A stretch of 33,286 nucleotides of DNA from the NCBI GenBank assembly GCA_015064845.1, contig SVRL01000019.1:1-33286 (forward strand). The letters are read 5' to 3'. A program made the translations under genes and the position numbers. Shown here one piece after another: positions 16,996 to 24,889 of this stretch. The notes below the pieces were generated by a model that saw only the letters and a program-made list of their open reading frames with translations, made no database searches and was not told the DNA's origin. This stretch comes from Oscillospiraceae bacterium. GTDB lineage: Bacteria > Bacillota > Clostridia > Oscillospirales > CAG-272. Every line of letters starts with the position of its first letter. Position 1 is the stretch's first letter.

Positions 16996-17028
16996 GTGAT
17001 GTTAGATATCAAAATCGAACAGAAATAA
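16996..17028 (+). CDS. Ten-codon micropeptide MMLDIKIEQK, copy B
   Basis: GAGAGG ends at 16986, nine bases before GTG 16996. The next codon is ATG, so the peptide is MMLDIKIEQK if GTG is used, or nine residues from ATG 16999. The GTG start is preferred because its spacing equals that of the ATG in copy A. Ends with TAA inside the terminator stem. See copy A for the pattern of silent changes. Confidence 0.55.
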   Translation: MMLDIKIEQK

Positions 17029-17074
17029 CCCTTGATTGTGAAGAAAAAAACGCAATCAAGGGTTATTTCATTTT
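17022..17074 (+). terminator. 17-bp terminator stem of copy B
   Basis: GAAATAACCCTTGATTG (17022-17038), 14-nt loop, perfect complement (17053-17069), then CATTTT. Relative to copy A, one G-C pair became A-T, one T-A became C-G, and one G-U became A-U. Confidence 0.8.
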
Positions 17075-17114
17075 AAACTTGTATTCCAACAATTTTACAC
17101 AATTTCCCATAGCA

Positions 17115-17142
17115 TGAAAAAAGCGAACCGAAGTCCGCTTTC
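17115..17142 (-). terminator. Terminator of the 26-codon peptide gene
   Basis: The minus strand reads GAAAGCG, C-rich arm, TTCG tetraloop, CGCTTTTTTC. It starts about 26 bases after the stop of the small gene. Confidence 0.8.
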
Positions 17143-17167
17143 AAAATACAAAGTATGTATAAAAAAC

Positions 17168-17248
17168 TTATTTCGAAAGAAAAGCAACGCCGTTTCCGCG
17201 TATCACAGCGCAAACAGCAAAAATAACGCCGAGAACGATCCATCTCAT
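17168..17248 (-). CDS. 26-residue hydrophobic peptide (small toxin-like)
   Basis: ATG 17248 follows GAGGAGG by eight bases. The peptide begins MRWIVLGVIFAVCAVI, then RGNG and a short AFLSK tail, with TAA at 17168. A single hydrophobic segment of about 14 residues with basic ends suggests a membrane peptide. It is a complete gene: consensus promoter 17319-17291, strong ribosome site, terminator 17142-17115. The size and design recall type I toxins (TxpA, BsrG, Fst families), but I see no promoter for an antisense RNA on the plus strand, and no close sequence match is claimed. A longer frame on the same strand (17273-17073) runs through the ribosome site and is rejected. Confidence 0.65.
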   Translation of the reverse strand: MRWIVLGVIFAVCAVIRGNGVAFLSK

Positions 17249-17290
17249 ACCTTTTCCCTCCTCTGAAAATCACGCATTTATTATATTTTC

Positions 17291-17319
17291 ATTATACATT
17301 TTTTTCGGTTCCTTGTCAA
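17291..17319 (-). promoter_or_regulatory. Sigma-A promoter of the small hydrophobic peptide gene
   Basis: Minus strand TTGACA (17319-17314), 17-bp spacer, TATAAT (17296-17291): full consensus, implying strong transcription. Confidence 0.9.
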
Positions 17320-17394
17320 GGAGCGTTTTAGATAAAACCCAAAAATTTCACCGGTGTCAATTTACTTAAATACCCTTTGAGCCATGGGAACGCT

Positions 17395-17416
17395 AATTTG
17401 TCATACTTGACAAATT
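17395..17416. promoter_or_regulatory. Palindromic operator of hipBA
   Basis: AATTTGTCA, 4 bases, TGACAAATT: a perfect 9-bp inverted repeat overlapping the -35 box of the hipBA promoter. HipB-type repressors autoregulate through such sites. Confidence 0.8.
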
Positions 17417-17435
17417 AAAAGATTTATGATATAAT
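17407..17435 (+). promoter_or_regulatory. Sigma-A promoter of hipBA
   Basis: TTGACA (17407-17412), 17-bp spacer, TATAAT (17430-17435). The -35 box lies in the right arm of the palindrome. Confidence 0.92.
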
Positions 17436-17476
17436 AATTATGCAAATTTGAAAAATAGCAAAAGGAGAAATCAAAA

Positions 17477-17818
17477 ATGAAATTAATCGGCACCGAGAAC
17501 GAAAAAATCGTTTTGAAAGAGTTGGGCAGCCGAATCAAGCAGTATCGCATATCCTCAAACATTACACAAAAAGAACTGGCTGATAAATGCGGAATTTCTG
17601 CCAGCACCGTAGTCCGTATCGAAAACGGAAATGATTCAACATTTTCAAACTATTTAAAAATATTTTCAGGATTGGGATTAACTCAAAATATAGATATACT
17701 GATTCCCGAAAAGCAACCGGATTTCAAAGCAATTTTTGAAGAAAAAAAATTGAGACAACGTGCGAAGTCCAATTCATACACCGCGAAAACAGGATGGACT
17801 TGGGGAGAAGATGAATAA
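17477..17818 (+). CDS. hipB: XRE-family antitoxin/repressor, HipB-like
   Basis: 113 residues, AAAGGAG nine bases before ATG. The helix-turn-helix spans about residues 16-66 (LGSRIKQYRISSNITQKELADK, then ISASTVVRIENG). The C-terminal tail (QRAKSNSYTAKTGWTWGEDE) is charged and probably flexible. HipB binds the operator as a dimer and holds HipA inactive. hipA starts 11 bases after the stop, with its own AAGAGG site. The product is larger than E. coli HipB (88 residues) because of the tail, which probably contacts HipA or is a protease target. Confidence 0.88.
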   Translation: MKLIGTENEKIVLKELGSRIKQYRISSNITQKELADKCGISASTVVRIENGNDSTFSNYLKIFSGLGLTQNIDILIPEKQPDFKAIFEEKKLRQRAKSNSYTAKTGWTWGEDE

Positions 17819-17829
17819 GAGGTTAATTT

Positions 17830-19119
17830 ATGAATATAAGAACCGTTAAAGTTACAATGTGGGGGACCGTGATCGGATATATACACAAGCAAGACAATGG
17901 ATTGATCGGATTTCAATATGACAAGAATTTCATTCCGAGCGGAATTGAAATCTCCCCTGTCAGAATGCCTCTTTCCGACATGACATACTCTTTTCCGAAT
18001 CTACCCGAAATCACTTTCGGCGGATTACCCGGATTGCTCGCCGATTCTTTACCCGATAAATTCGGTAACATCGTAATAAAACATTATTTGGAAAGCCAAG
18101 GAAAGACTGAAGACAGTTTGACCGTGTTGGAAAAATTATGCTATACGGGAAAAAGAGGTATGGGCGCATTGGAATATGAGCCTGCAACAACGATAACAGA
18201 CATCAATGAAGATATTGATCTCGATGCGCTTACAAAACTTGCCGCAGATGTTTTATCGGAAAGAGAAAGCTTTCATATAAAATATAAAGACAATGTGATC
18301 GCTCAATTGATGCAAGGAAGCTCCTCTGTCGGCGGAGCAAGAGCAAAAACGCTGATTGCTTGGAATCCCGAAACAAATGTTATCCGATCGGGTCAGATAA
18401 GCGCAGGAAAAGGTTTTGAATATTGGCTCTTAAAATTTGACAATATTGAAAACAACAAAGACAAAGACAGCGAATCAGATAATAAAGAATATACAAAAAT
18501 TGAATATGCATATTATCTTATGGCAAAAGATGCCGGCATTAAAATGAGTGATTGCAAATTATTCAAAGAAAACGGAAAATCTCATTTTATGACAAAAAGA
18601 TTTGATCGAGGCCCCAAAGGAGAAAAGCTCCATATGCAAAGCTTATGCGCAATTGCTCACATGGACTTTAATTCCCCCAGAATTTATTCTTACGAAGATG
18701 CGTTTCACGTTATGAGACAACTCAAACTTCCTCATCCAGATTTCATTCAGCTTTACAAAAGAATGCTGTTTAACGAATACGCCAAAAACTATGACGATCA
18801 TACAAAAAATATCGCTTTTTTAATGGACAAAAAAGGAATCTGGCGTTTATCCCCTGCCTATGATATGACATTTTCATATAAAGAAAACAGCGTATGGGTA
18901 AATGCCCACCAAATGCTTATTAACGGTAAAGCCGACAAAATCACAAAGGATGATTTGCTCAAAGTTGCCGGCACCATCGGTCTGAAAAAAACAGAAGCCG
19001 ATAAATGCATAGAACAAGTAAAAAACGCAGTTGCAAAATGGAACAGTTTTGCGCAAGAAGCCGAAATATCCTTAAAAAATGCCGAAAATATTAAAAGCTT
19101 TTTCAATTTGAATATATAA
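17830..19119 (+). CDS. hipA: HipA-family serine/threonine kinase toxin
   Basis: 429 residues, near the E. coli HipA length (440). Features in order: N-terminal subdomain with FGGLPGLLADSLPDKFG (63-79), typical of HipA; the Ser/Gly loop SSSVGGARAK (164-173), which in HipA holds the autophosphorylated serine and the nucleotide; FMTKRFDR (253-260); the catalytic loop NYDDHTKN (320-327); and the metal site SPAYDMT (341-347). All key residues look intact, so it is probably active. HipA of E. coli phosphorylates glutamyl-tRNA synthetase and causes growth arrest; the target here may differ. There is no terminator between it and the GH38 gene 80 bases on. Confidence 0.92.
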   Translation: MNIRTVKVTMWGTVIGYIHKQDNGLIGFQYDKNFIPSGIEISPVRMPLSDMTYSFPNLPEITFGGLPGLLADSLPDKFGNIVIKHYLESQGKTEDSLTVLEKLCYTGKRGMGALEYEPATTITDINEDIDLDALTKLAADVLSERESFHIKYKDNVIAQLMQGSSSVGGARAKTLIAWNPETNVIRSGQISAGKGFEYWLLKFDNIENNKDKDSESDNKEYTKIEYAYYLMAKDAGIKMSDCKLFKENGKSHFMTKRFDRGPKGEKLHMQSLCAIAHMDFNSPRIYSYEDAFHVMRQLKLPHPDFIQLYKRMLFNEYAKNYDDHTKNIAFLMDKKGIWRLSPAYDMTFSYKENSVWVNAHQMLINGKADKITKDDLLKVAGTIGLKKTEADKCIEQVKNAVAKWNSFAQEAEISLKNAENIKSFFNLNI

Positions 19120-19199
19120 ATATTGTAATAGCCTTAAAAAACTATCCGAAAAAGTCTTATTCTATCATGCAAGCTTATCAAAACAACAAGGAGACCTCT

Positions 19200-21680
19200 A
19201 TGAAAAAAGAACTGCATTTGATCTGCAACGCCCACATCGACCCCGTTTGGCAATGGGAGTGGGAAGAAGGTGCCGCCGAGACACTTTCCACCTTTCGCGT
19301 GGCGGCAAAATTCTGCCGTGAATTTGATGGATTTATTTTCTGCCACAACGAAGCGCTCTTATATCAATGGGTAGAAGAATATGAACCTCAACTTTTTGAA
19401 GATATCCGTGACCTTGTAAAACGCGGGAAATGGCACATCATGGGCGGCTGGCAGCTTCAGCCCGACTGCAATATGCCGTCCGGAGAAGGATTCGTCCGCA
19501 ATATTATATCGGGAAGAAAATATTTTTGGGAAAAATTCGGTGTGAAACCGACAACAGCCATCAATTTCGATCCTTTCGGACAAACGAGAGGACTTGTTCA
19601 GATTCTTGCCAAATCAGATTACGACAGCTATATCTTCTGCCGTCCGTACAAATACCTTTGCAAACTGCCTTCGGAACGCTTTACGTGGGTGGGCTACGAC
19701 GGCTCCGAAATTACGGGCGCGCGTGTAACGGAGGGCTATAACAGCAACAAAGGAAAAGCCGTTGAAAAAATCGAGCGAATCATCAAAAGTTTCAAAGAAT
19801 CCGCAATGCAAACGGAACTTTGTCTCTGGGGGATCGGCAATCACGGCGGCGGTCCTTCCAAAAAAGACTTGAAAGATATTGCCGAAAAAATGTCCGAATG
19901 GGAAGCAGATGGCATTTGCGTACGCCATTCCACACCCGAAACGTATTTTTCCGAGCTTCGCGCTTCCGCCGAACTTCCGAAGCATGAGGGCGATATCAAT
20001 CCTTTTTCTCCCGGCTGTTATCTCAGTCAGGTCAGAGTCAAGCAAAAATACCGCCGCTTGGAAAACGAGTTTTTTGCCTGTGAAAAAATGTGCGCCGCGC
20101 TTTCCTTGACATCCGATTTCCAATATCCCGAAAAAGAATTCGGAGAAGTGCTTTACGATCTTTTGATGATTCAATTTCACGATATTCTGCCGGGCTCTTC
20201 CATCAAGGAAGCAGAGGAAATGGCGCTCCGCATGGCAGACCACGGCTTGGAGATCCTTTCCCGTCTGCGCGCAAAAGCATTTTTCCGTTTAAGCAAAGAT
20301 GAAAAGAAAGCCGCCGACGGCGAAATCCCGATCATCGCTTATAACCCCCATCCGTACCCCGTTGAAGATGATTTTATATGTGAATTCGTTCTTGCCGACC
20401 AAAACAGAACGGGAACGTTCTTTATGCCCACCGTATATCAAGGCGAGAATCCATTGCTTACCCAAACGGAAAAAGAAGCTTCCAGCATTCCGATTGACTG
20501 GCGAAAAAGGGTCGTTTTTCACGCCACGCTCGCGCCCATGCAGATTACCCGTTTCGATTGCAGATTGGAAGAACTGCCGAAAAAACCGAAATTTCCCGTC
20601 AAAGAAGATTCCGAATACTATTATTTTGAAAATAAGCATTTACAAATCGATATCAGCAAAAAAACGGGATTGATTGACCGTCTTACGCTGGACGGAAAGC
20701 CTTATTTATCGAAAAACGCCATGTCGATTGACGTTTACCGTGATGACGAAGATCCTTGGGGCATGAGAGTACGCGGTTGGAAAGAAAAAATCGGTGAATT
20801 CAAGTTGCTTTCTGAAAAAGACGGCACGGCTTTTTCCGCCTTGAAAAATACGACTTCCTCCGTCCGTGTAATCGAAAACGGCGAGGTGCGCACCATCATT
20901 GAATCAGTCTTTGGCTACGGCGATTCCAAAGCTTTCATCCGTTATATCATGTCGAAATCATCCGCAGAATTGGATATGAATATTCACATCGCCAATACGG
21001 AAAAGAAAAAGCTCTATAAGCTTTCCGTGCCGTATGAATGGCAAAACGCATCAGCTTTTGCGGAAGTGGCGTTCGGAGAAGAATCGTTCCGTTTGAACGA
21101 CGATGAAAACGCACATCAGAAATACGTTCGTCTGGAAAGCCCCGACGGCAGAAAATTCAGCGTATACAATCAAGGTATTTACAGTTCTTCGCTCAGCGAA
21201 AACAAACTGCTCATTTCTCTTATGCGAACCCCCTCTTATTGCGCACATCCCATTGGCGACACTGAAATTCTTCCGCAAAACAGAACATCTCCTTATATCG
21301 AACAAGGCGAACGCGATTTTTCTTTGCGTTTCTCATTCGGAGAAAAAGAAGTTTCCGACGGTATTGCGGCGCAAGTTTATAATGAAAAACCAACCTGCCT
21401 TTCGTTCTTCCCTTCCGGAGAAAAAACAAATGAAAAATTGCCCGTCATGCAATTGGAAGGCGGTAAAATCATTCTCGTTGCTTTGAAAAAAGCGGAAAAA
21501 GACGATGCCTACGTTTTACGTCTTTTCAATCCTACGGAAAAAGAAGCCTCCTGCCGTTTCATAAGCGATGCACTTACGCTTGATAAAACCATTGTATTTT
21601 CTCCTTTTGAAGTCAAAACGTTCCGCTTGGCAAAAGGTTCGCTTTCCGAATGGAAGCTGATGGAAAATATCACAGAATAA
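19200..21680 (+). CDS. Glycoside hydrolase family 38 alpha-mannosidase
   Basis: 826 residues from ATG 19200 (AAGGAG seven bases upstream; an earlier ATG at 19167 lacks a site). Zinc-site and catalytic residues: His12 and Asp14 in NAHIDPVWQWEW, nucleophile Asp124 in NFDPFGQTRG, His327 in QFHDILPGSS; also GNHGGGPSKK near 213. The remainder is the GH38 central helices and C-terminal beta-domains. The family removes alpha-mannose from N-glycans or other mannosides, in bacteria usually in the cytoplasm; no signal peptide is seen. No clear promoter lies in the 80-base gap after hipA, so it may be partly cotranscribed with hipBA. Confidence 0.92.
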   Translation: MKKELHLICNAHIDPVWQWEWEEGAAETLSTFRVAAKFCREFDGFIFCHNEALLYQWVEEYEPQLFEDIRDLVKRGKWHIMGGWQLQPDCNMPSGEGFVRNIISGRKYFWEKFGVKPTTAINFDPFGQTRGLVQILAKSDYDSYIFCRPYKYLCKLPSERFTWVGYDGSEITGARVTEGYNSNKGKAVEKIERIIKSFKESAMQTELCLWGIGNHGGGPSKKDLKDIAEKMSEWEADGICVRHSTPETYFSELRASAELPKHEGDINPFSPGCYLSQVRVKQKYRRLENEFFACEKMCAALSLTSDFQYPEKEFGEVLYDLLMIQFHDILPGSSIKEAEEMALRMADHGLEILSRLRAKAFFRLSKDEKKAADGEIPIIAYNPHPYPVEDDFICEFVLADQNRTGTFFMPTVYQGENPLLTQTEKEASSIPIDWRKRVVFHATLAPMQITRFDCRLEELPKKPKFPVKEDSEYYYFENKHLQIDISKKTGLIDRLTLDGKPYLSKNAMSIDVYRDDEDPWGMRVRGWKEKIGEFKLLSEKDGTAFSALKNTTSSVRVIENGEVRTIIESVFGYGDSKAFIRYIMSKSSAELDMNIHIANTEKKKLYKLSVPYEWQNASAFAEVAFGEESFRLNDDENAHQKYVRLESPDGRKFSVYNQGIYSSSLSENKLLISLMRTPSYCAHPIGDTEILPQNRTSPYIEQGERDFSLRFSFGEKEVSDGIAAQVYNEKPTCLSFFPSGEKTNEKLPVMQLEGGKIILVALKKAEKDDAYVLRLFNPTEKEASCRFISDALTLDKTIVFSPFEVKTFRLAKGSLSEWKLMENITE

Positions 21681-21696
21681 GTTAAAATCAAATTTT

Positions 21697-21731
21697 AAAT
21701 CCCATGACTGAATTTCAATCATGGGATTTTT
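21697..21731. terminator. Bidirectional terminator
   Basis: AAATCCCATGA (21697-21707), 11-nt loop, TCATGGGATTT (21719-21729), T-run. It separates GH38 and the convergent beta-helix gene. Confidence 0.85.
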
Positions 21732-21740
21732 CTTATTTTA

Positions 21741-22838
21741 TCAATACATTTCTACCTTGAAATTATCACTGCAAAGAATCGGGAAATTATGGTCTCCGCC
21801 GGGTTGATGCCATTTCAGCGAACCGCGCAGACGTTTTTCGGGATCGTAAACACCGTAGACCAGACGGCTGATAACAGGTCTGTGTCCGTGTCCGGGTTCA
21901 TAATTGACCGTACCGACCACAAGATTACAAGGTCCGGGACGGTGTCCGAAAAGCATTCCTCTCGTGGTTGTGATGATACAGCGATTATGCTGCGCAACAA
22001 CGTGATTGATCATGGAGATATGGGAACAATCGTGCAAAACGATGCCTTCTTCGCAATTGCGCACATAGACGTAATCCGCAATGACGTGTTCCCCGATGAC
22101 AAGACCGTATTTGAAACCCTGCACCGCTACATTTCGAATCACATTATTGTCATTCTGATCGCCTGCCATCATCAGACCGACCGTATGACATGGATTTTCC
22201 TGCAATTCCGCACCAAGCACCGCATCGCCGACAGATTCCAAAAGGCAAAATTGGCAATCCATCACGTGAACACGGCTGACGTTTTGCAGATTGACCGCAG
22301 ACTGCGTGGGATACATTTTATCACGGCGCATGGGAACGGCAAATTCGAGATTGGTCAGCGTAACCTGAGAAGAACTGAATTTACCTCTGCAAGACGTTCC
22401 TTCGGGCGTGGAAAGAATGGAATATGGCCGCGCGTTCGGATCGTGCTCCTCGGGCGCTTCCCAATCGGAAAAGATCGTCGTGCTTGTGAAAAGACGGGGA
22501 TTTTCATGATCACCCGGTAAAGCATGAAAACGTGTGGTTCCGTAAGGACTGTCCACCGGGCGCACCTGATAACTGTAAAGAAAACGGCAAGGCATTTCCC
22601 CTTCCAGTTGAATATTCGCCGTTCCTGCGGGAATCACAAGCTGGGAGCGCGTGGGTTTGCCATTCACTTCTTCCATGGCGGGAGAGGCAATACGGTAGCC
22701 TCTTTGCGTAAACGGAAAATAAATTTTACCGCCGCCGCGTTTGAAAACGAAATCGATCGCCGCTTGAATCGCCGCAGTATCGTCGGTCAAACCGTCGCCT
22801 TTCGCGCCGAAATCCATCACGTTAAAACCGTAACTCAT
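21741..22838 (-). CDS. Pectate-lyase-3-like right-handed beta-helix protein
   Basis: 365 residues, AAGGAG eight bases before ATG. The N-terminus FNVMDFGAKGDGLTDDTAAI is the classic opening of the Pectate_lyase_3/GH28-related superfamily. It is followed by YFPFTQRGYRI and by beta-helix-like repeats in the second half (NVIRNVAVQGFKYGLVIG, ADYVYVRNCEEGIVLHDCSHISMINHV). No signal peptide, so cytoplasmic. Proteins with this fold act on polygalacturonan and other acidic or neutral glycans, and some only bind. The substrate is not readable. It follows the membrane protein gene on the same strand by 46 bases. Confidence 0.78.
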   Translation of the reverse strand: MSYGFNVMDFGAKGDGLTDDTAAIQAAIDFVFKRGGGKIYFPFTQRGYRIASPAMEEVNGKPTRSQLVIPAGTANIQLEGEMPCRFLYSYQVRPVDSPYGTTRFHALPGDHENPRLFTSTTIFSDWEAPEEHDPNARPYSILSTPEGTSCRGKFSSSQVTLTNLEFAVPMRRDKMYPTQSAVNLQNVSRVHVMDCQFCLLESVGDAVLGAELQENPCHTVGLMMAGDQNDNNVIRNVAVQGFKYGLVIGEHVIADYVYVRNCEEGIVLHDCSHISMINHVVAQHNRCIITTTRGMLFGHRPGPCNLVVGTVNYEPGHGHRPVISRLVYGVYDPEKRLRGSLKWHQPGGDHNFPILCSDNFKVEMY

Positions 22839-22860
22839 AAAACTTTCTCCTTATAAAATC

Positions 22861-22880
22861 AAAAATTCAATGTCTTGAAT
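22861..22880 (-). terminator. Weak hairpin between membrane protein and beta-helix genes
   Basis: Minus strand ATTCAA, GACA, TTGAAT followed by TTTTTGATTTT. The stem is only 6 A/T-rich pairs, so it would at most reduce read-through into the beta-helix gene. Confidence 0.3.
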
Positions 22881-22884
22881 GATA

Positions 22885-24564
22885 TTATTCAACCGGAAGA
22901 ACAATTCCTGCAATATTTTCAATTTCTCTGATCTTCGCATTTTCCGTTTCGCTATAACGAACCTCTGCGGTTTCACCAACCGTAAAGAAGATCATATTTT
23001 CAAAATCTTTGAGCATTCCTTTGTAATAGAAGCCGTCGGTGCCAACGAAATAGAATACCGTATTGCCGTCAACCGTATAGGTTTTGATATCCGCAATTGT
23101 AATATTGGCAGTCGGGAGAGAGTCATCAGGGAGTTTGCCGCTATCAATAATACCGTTTTCCACTAAAAGCTCTTTGTATGCTTTCATGGCTTCCTCCTGC
23201 TTGGAAGCAGTTGCCACAATGCTGGGATGTTCCACGTTAACGAGTGCGTAAAGTCTGACGTAACCGCTTGCATCCTTGAGAACCATGATATAGGTCGCCT
23301 GTCCCGAGACGTTGATGAGCGAGGGGAAAGAAGCTTTATATCCTTTCTCCTGAACCACACCCTCAGCCGCGTGCATAGCGCCGTATTCTTCCGCGCCCAC
23401 AACGGGATAATATTTATATTCGCCCGTTCTGGCGTTGCTGATAATAAAGCCGATATTGGATTCATCGCTGGTTACGGAAGTAACACCCGTAAAGTACCAT
23501 ACGTCGTCGCCGATGACGATATAACCGTAATCATCCGTTGTCTGCTTGCAGTCCTTATTACCGATAATGCTGTTGATAAAGCCGCCGGAGAGTGTACCGT
23601 ACCAGTTATATTTCTGTTCAGCAAGATCGCCCGAATAAACGGCATCCACCCATGCGGGAATCTCTTCAACCGCATAAAGCTTGCTTTCTCCCGTACAAGG
23701 ATCAAAAATCACAGCTTCGCAAACGTCCATCGCGCCGAACGGAAATACCTTGGGCTTCAGACAAGTGATGATATAAAAAGGATTACCTTCGTCATCCACT
23801 TCAAAACTGATAAAATCATCAAATATCTTCGTGGGATATGCAAAACGAAGTTTTCTCATCAGGTCATCGTTGAAATACGCGCTGTCCACATATTTCAGCG
23901 GTGTTTTCAATTCAATGTATTCCGCGCTGTTGTTGACGGGATCAACCATAACGTAACCGGGAACGCCTTTTTCCTTATTCGCAAACCATTTGAAGAAATC
24001 GGCGTGTTCCAGATTCGCAACCTTTTTAGGGGTATATTGGTAATTGATCTGCGTATAATTATCGGAAACCACGTACTGAGATACCATGTGAGAAACGCTG
24101 CCGAGCGTTTTGTTTCCGAGATAACGCGCCGAATTACCGTCCATCAGCGCAATGTTGGTTACTTCGTTGGTTTCTTTCATATCGGTTGCAAAATCCGCTT
24201 CGGTAACCGTAATCACGCCTGCATACGCACGCGCATTGAACACCGTGGAGGAGATCACGGAACCGAGAATCATGATGACAACGGGGATCACCACAACAGC
24301 CGCAACGATCTTATTGAGTTTCATACCGTTGATATCAAAACTGATGGTGGACGTACCGTTCCGATTGCTCATTCTGTACTGACCTTGGCTCTTTTTCAGC
24401 AAAAAGGGGTAGGCAAAGGACAAAATGACCAAAGCAAGGCTGAACCAGAACGAAGGGTTTGCGGGATTGATTGCAGGGAGTTCAATATAGAAATAAAGAG
24501 AACTGAAAAGTAACCCCGAAACAATCGAGAGGATGATCTTTCCCGTTAAATTTTTGTTTTTCAT
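22885..24564 (-). CDS. Unrecognised membrane protein with large extracytoplasmic domain
   Basis: 559 residues, GGAAGG seven bases before ATG. Two helices near the N-terminus (about 9-28 and 36-55), a basic loop (KKSQGQYRMSNRNGTST), and a third helix (about 85-108). These are followed by a roughly 450-residue soluble domain that should lie outside the membrane. That domain has repeated beta-rich units with conserved-looking phrases (WYFTGVTSVTSDESNIGF, ARTGEYKYYPVVGAEE, YIMVLKDASGYVRLYALVNV). I do not recognise a family. The repeated Trp/Tyr-rich beta units hint at a propeller-like or binding fold, which is inference. It has a perfect promoter and is the first gene of a unit that may include the beta-helix protein. 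Confidence 0.8.
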   Translation of the reverse strand: MKNKNLTGKIILSIVSGLLFSSLYFYIELPAINPANPSFWFSLALVILSFAYPFLLKKSQGQYRMSNRNGTSTISFDINGMKLNKIVAAVVVIPVVIMILGSVISSTVFNARAYAGVITVTEADFATDMKETNEVTNIALMDGNSARYLGNKTLGSVSHMVSQYVVSDNYTQINYQYTPKKVANLEHADFFKWFANKEKGVPGYVMVDPVNNSAEYIELKTPLKYVDSAYFNDDLMRKLRFAYPTKIFDDFISFEVDDEGNPFYIITCLKPKVFPFGAMDVCEAVIFDPCTGESKLYAVEEIPAWVDAVYSGDLAEQKYNWYGTLSGGFINSIIGNKDCKQTTDDYGYIVIGDDVWYFTGVTSVTSDESNIGFIISNARTGEYKYYPVVGAEEYGAMHAAEGVVQEKGYKASFPSLINVSGQATYIMVLKDASGYVRLYALVNVEHPSIVATASKQEEAMKAYKELLVENGIIDSGKLPDDSLPTANITIADIKTYTVDGNTVFYFVGTDGFYYKGMLKDFENMIFFTVGETAEVRYSETENAKIREIENIAGIVLPVE

Positions 24565-24599
24565 AACAATACCTTCCTTTCAAGGATTTTATGTTCATT

Positions 24600-24628
24600 A
24601 TTATATCATATTCCATTCTCTTTGTCAA
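24600..24628 (-). promoter_or_regulatory. Sigma-A promoter of the membrane protein gene
   Basis: Minus strand TTGACA (24628-24623), 17-bp spacer, TATAAT (24605-24600): full consensus. Confidence 0.92.
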
Positions 24629-24700
24629 ATCATTTTCTGTTGTTCTGGCCTTCTAAATCAGAAAAATTGCAAGCAATAACAGCAACGCCGTAAAATTATC

Positions 24701-24729
24701 TTGATTTCCTGCCCGTTATTGATTATAAT
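24701..24729 (+). promoter_or_regulatory. Promoter of the GH95 gene
   Basis: TTGATT (24701-24706), 17-bp spacer, TATAAT (24724-24729). It implies a 5' leader of about 155 bases. Confidence 0.75.
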
Positions 24730-24735
24730 AAAAGC

Positions 24736-24889
24736 GGTGAATCGCCCACCGGATAACGGATTGCGAAGCAATCTGTGTGCTTACCGATCCTTGCATCTAA
24801 ACAAAGTAAACATCGAAGTCGCCTTCTAACGATTCCCTACAAGTAAAAAAAACGCTCTTCTGAGATGAGCAAATGATAAAGAGGTATTT
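24736..24889 (+). other. Long 5' leader of the GH95 gene
   Basis: About 155 untranslated bases. They hold a short hairpin, GATTGC-GAA-GCAATC (24757-24771), and a possible closing helix GGAT...GATCC around it (24750-24792). No T-run follows, and I do not recognise a known riboswitch. The motif TTGCGAAGCAA is shared with the two dispersed repeats at 28501 and 30406. The start codon follows AGAGG. Confidence 0.4.

Larger units (their letters stand above)
16467..17074 (+). repeat. Duplicated small-transcript element, copy B
   Basis: Second copy of the element at 13601-14021. The left block (16467-16655) and right block (16975-17074) match copy A. The middle (16656-16974) is over twice as long and unrelated; it contains an 11-bp inverted repeat, ATTCGTATTGA (16690-16700) with TCAATACGAAT (16801-16811), enclosing about 100 bases. 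A possible 20-codon ORF at 16915-16977 has only a weak ribosome site and no counterpart in copy A, so it is not called. Confidence 0.85.

Noticed and set aside
17073-17273. 66-codon minus-strand frame at the small peptide locus
   Set aside because: Its start precedes the ribosome site and its frame crosses the terminator; the 26-codon frame fits promoter, ribosome site and terminator.
24736-24889. Riboswitch in the GH95 leader
   Set aside because: Only a small hairpin is visible, with no expression platform or known aptamer core, so it is listed only as a leader.
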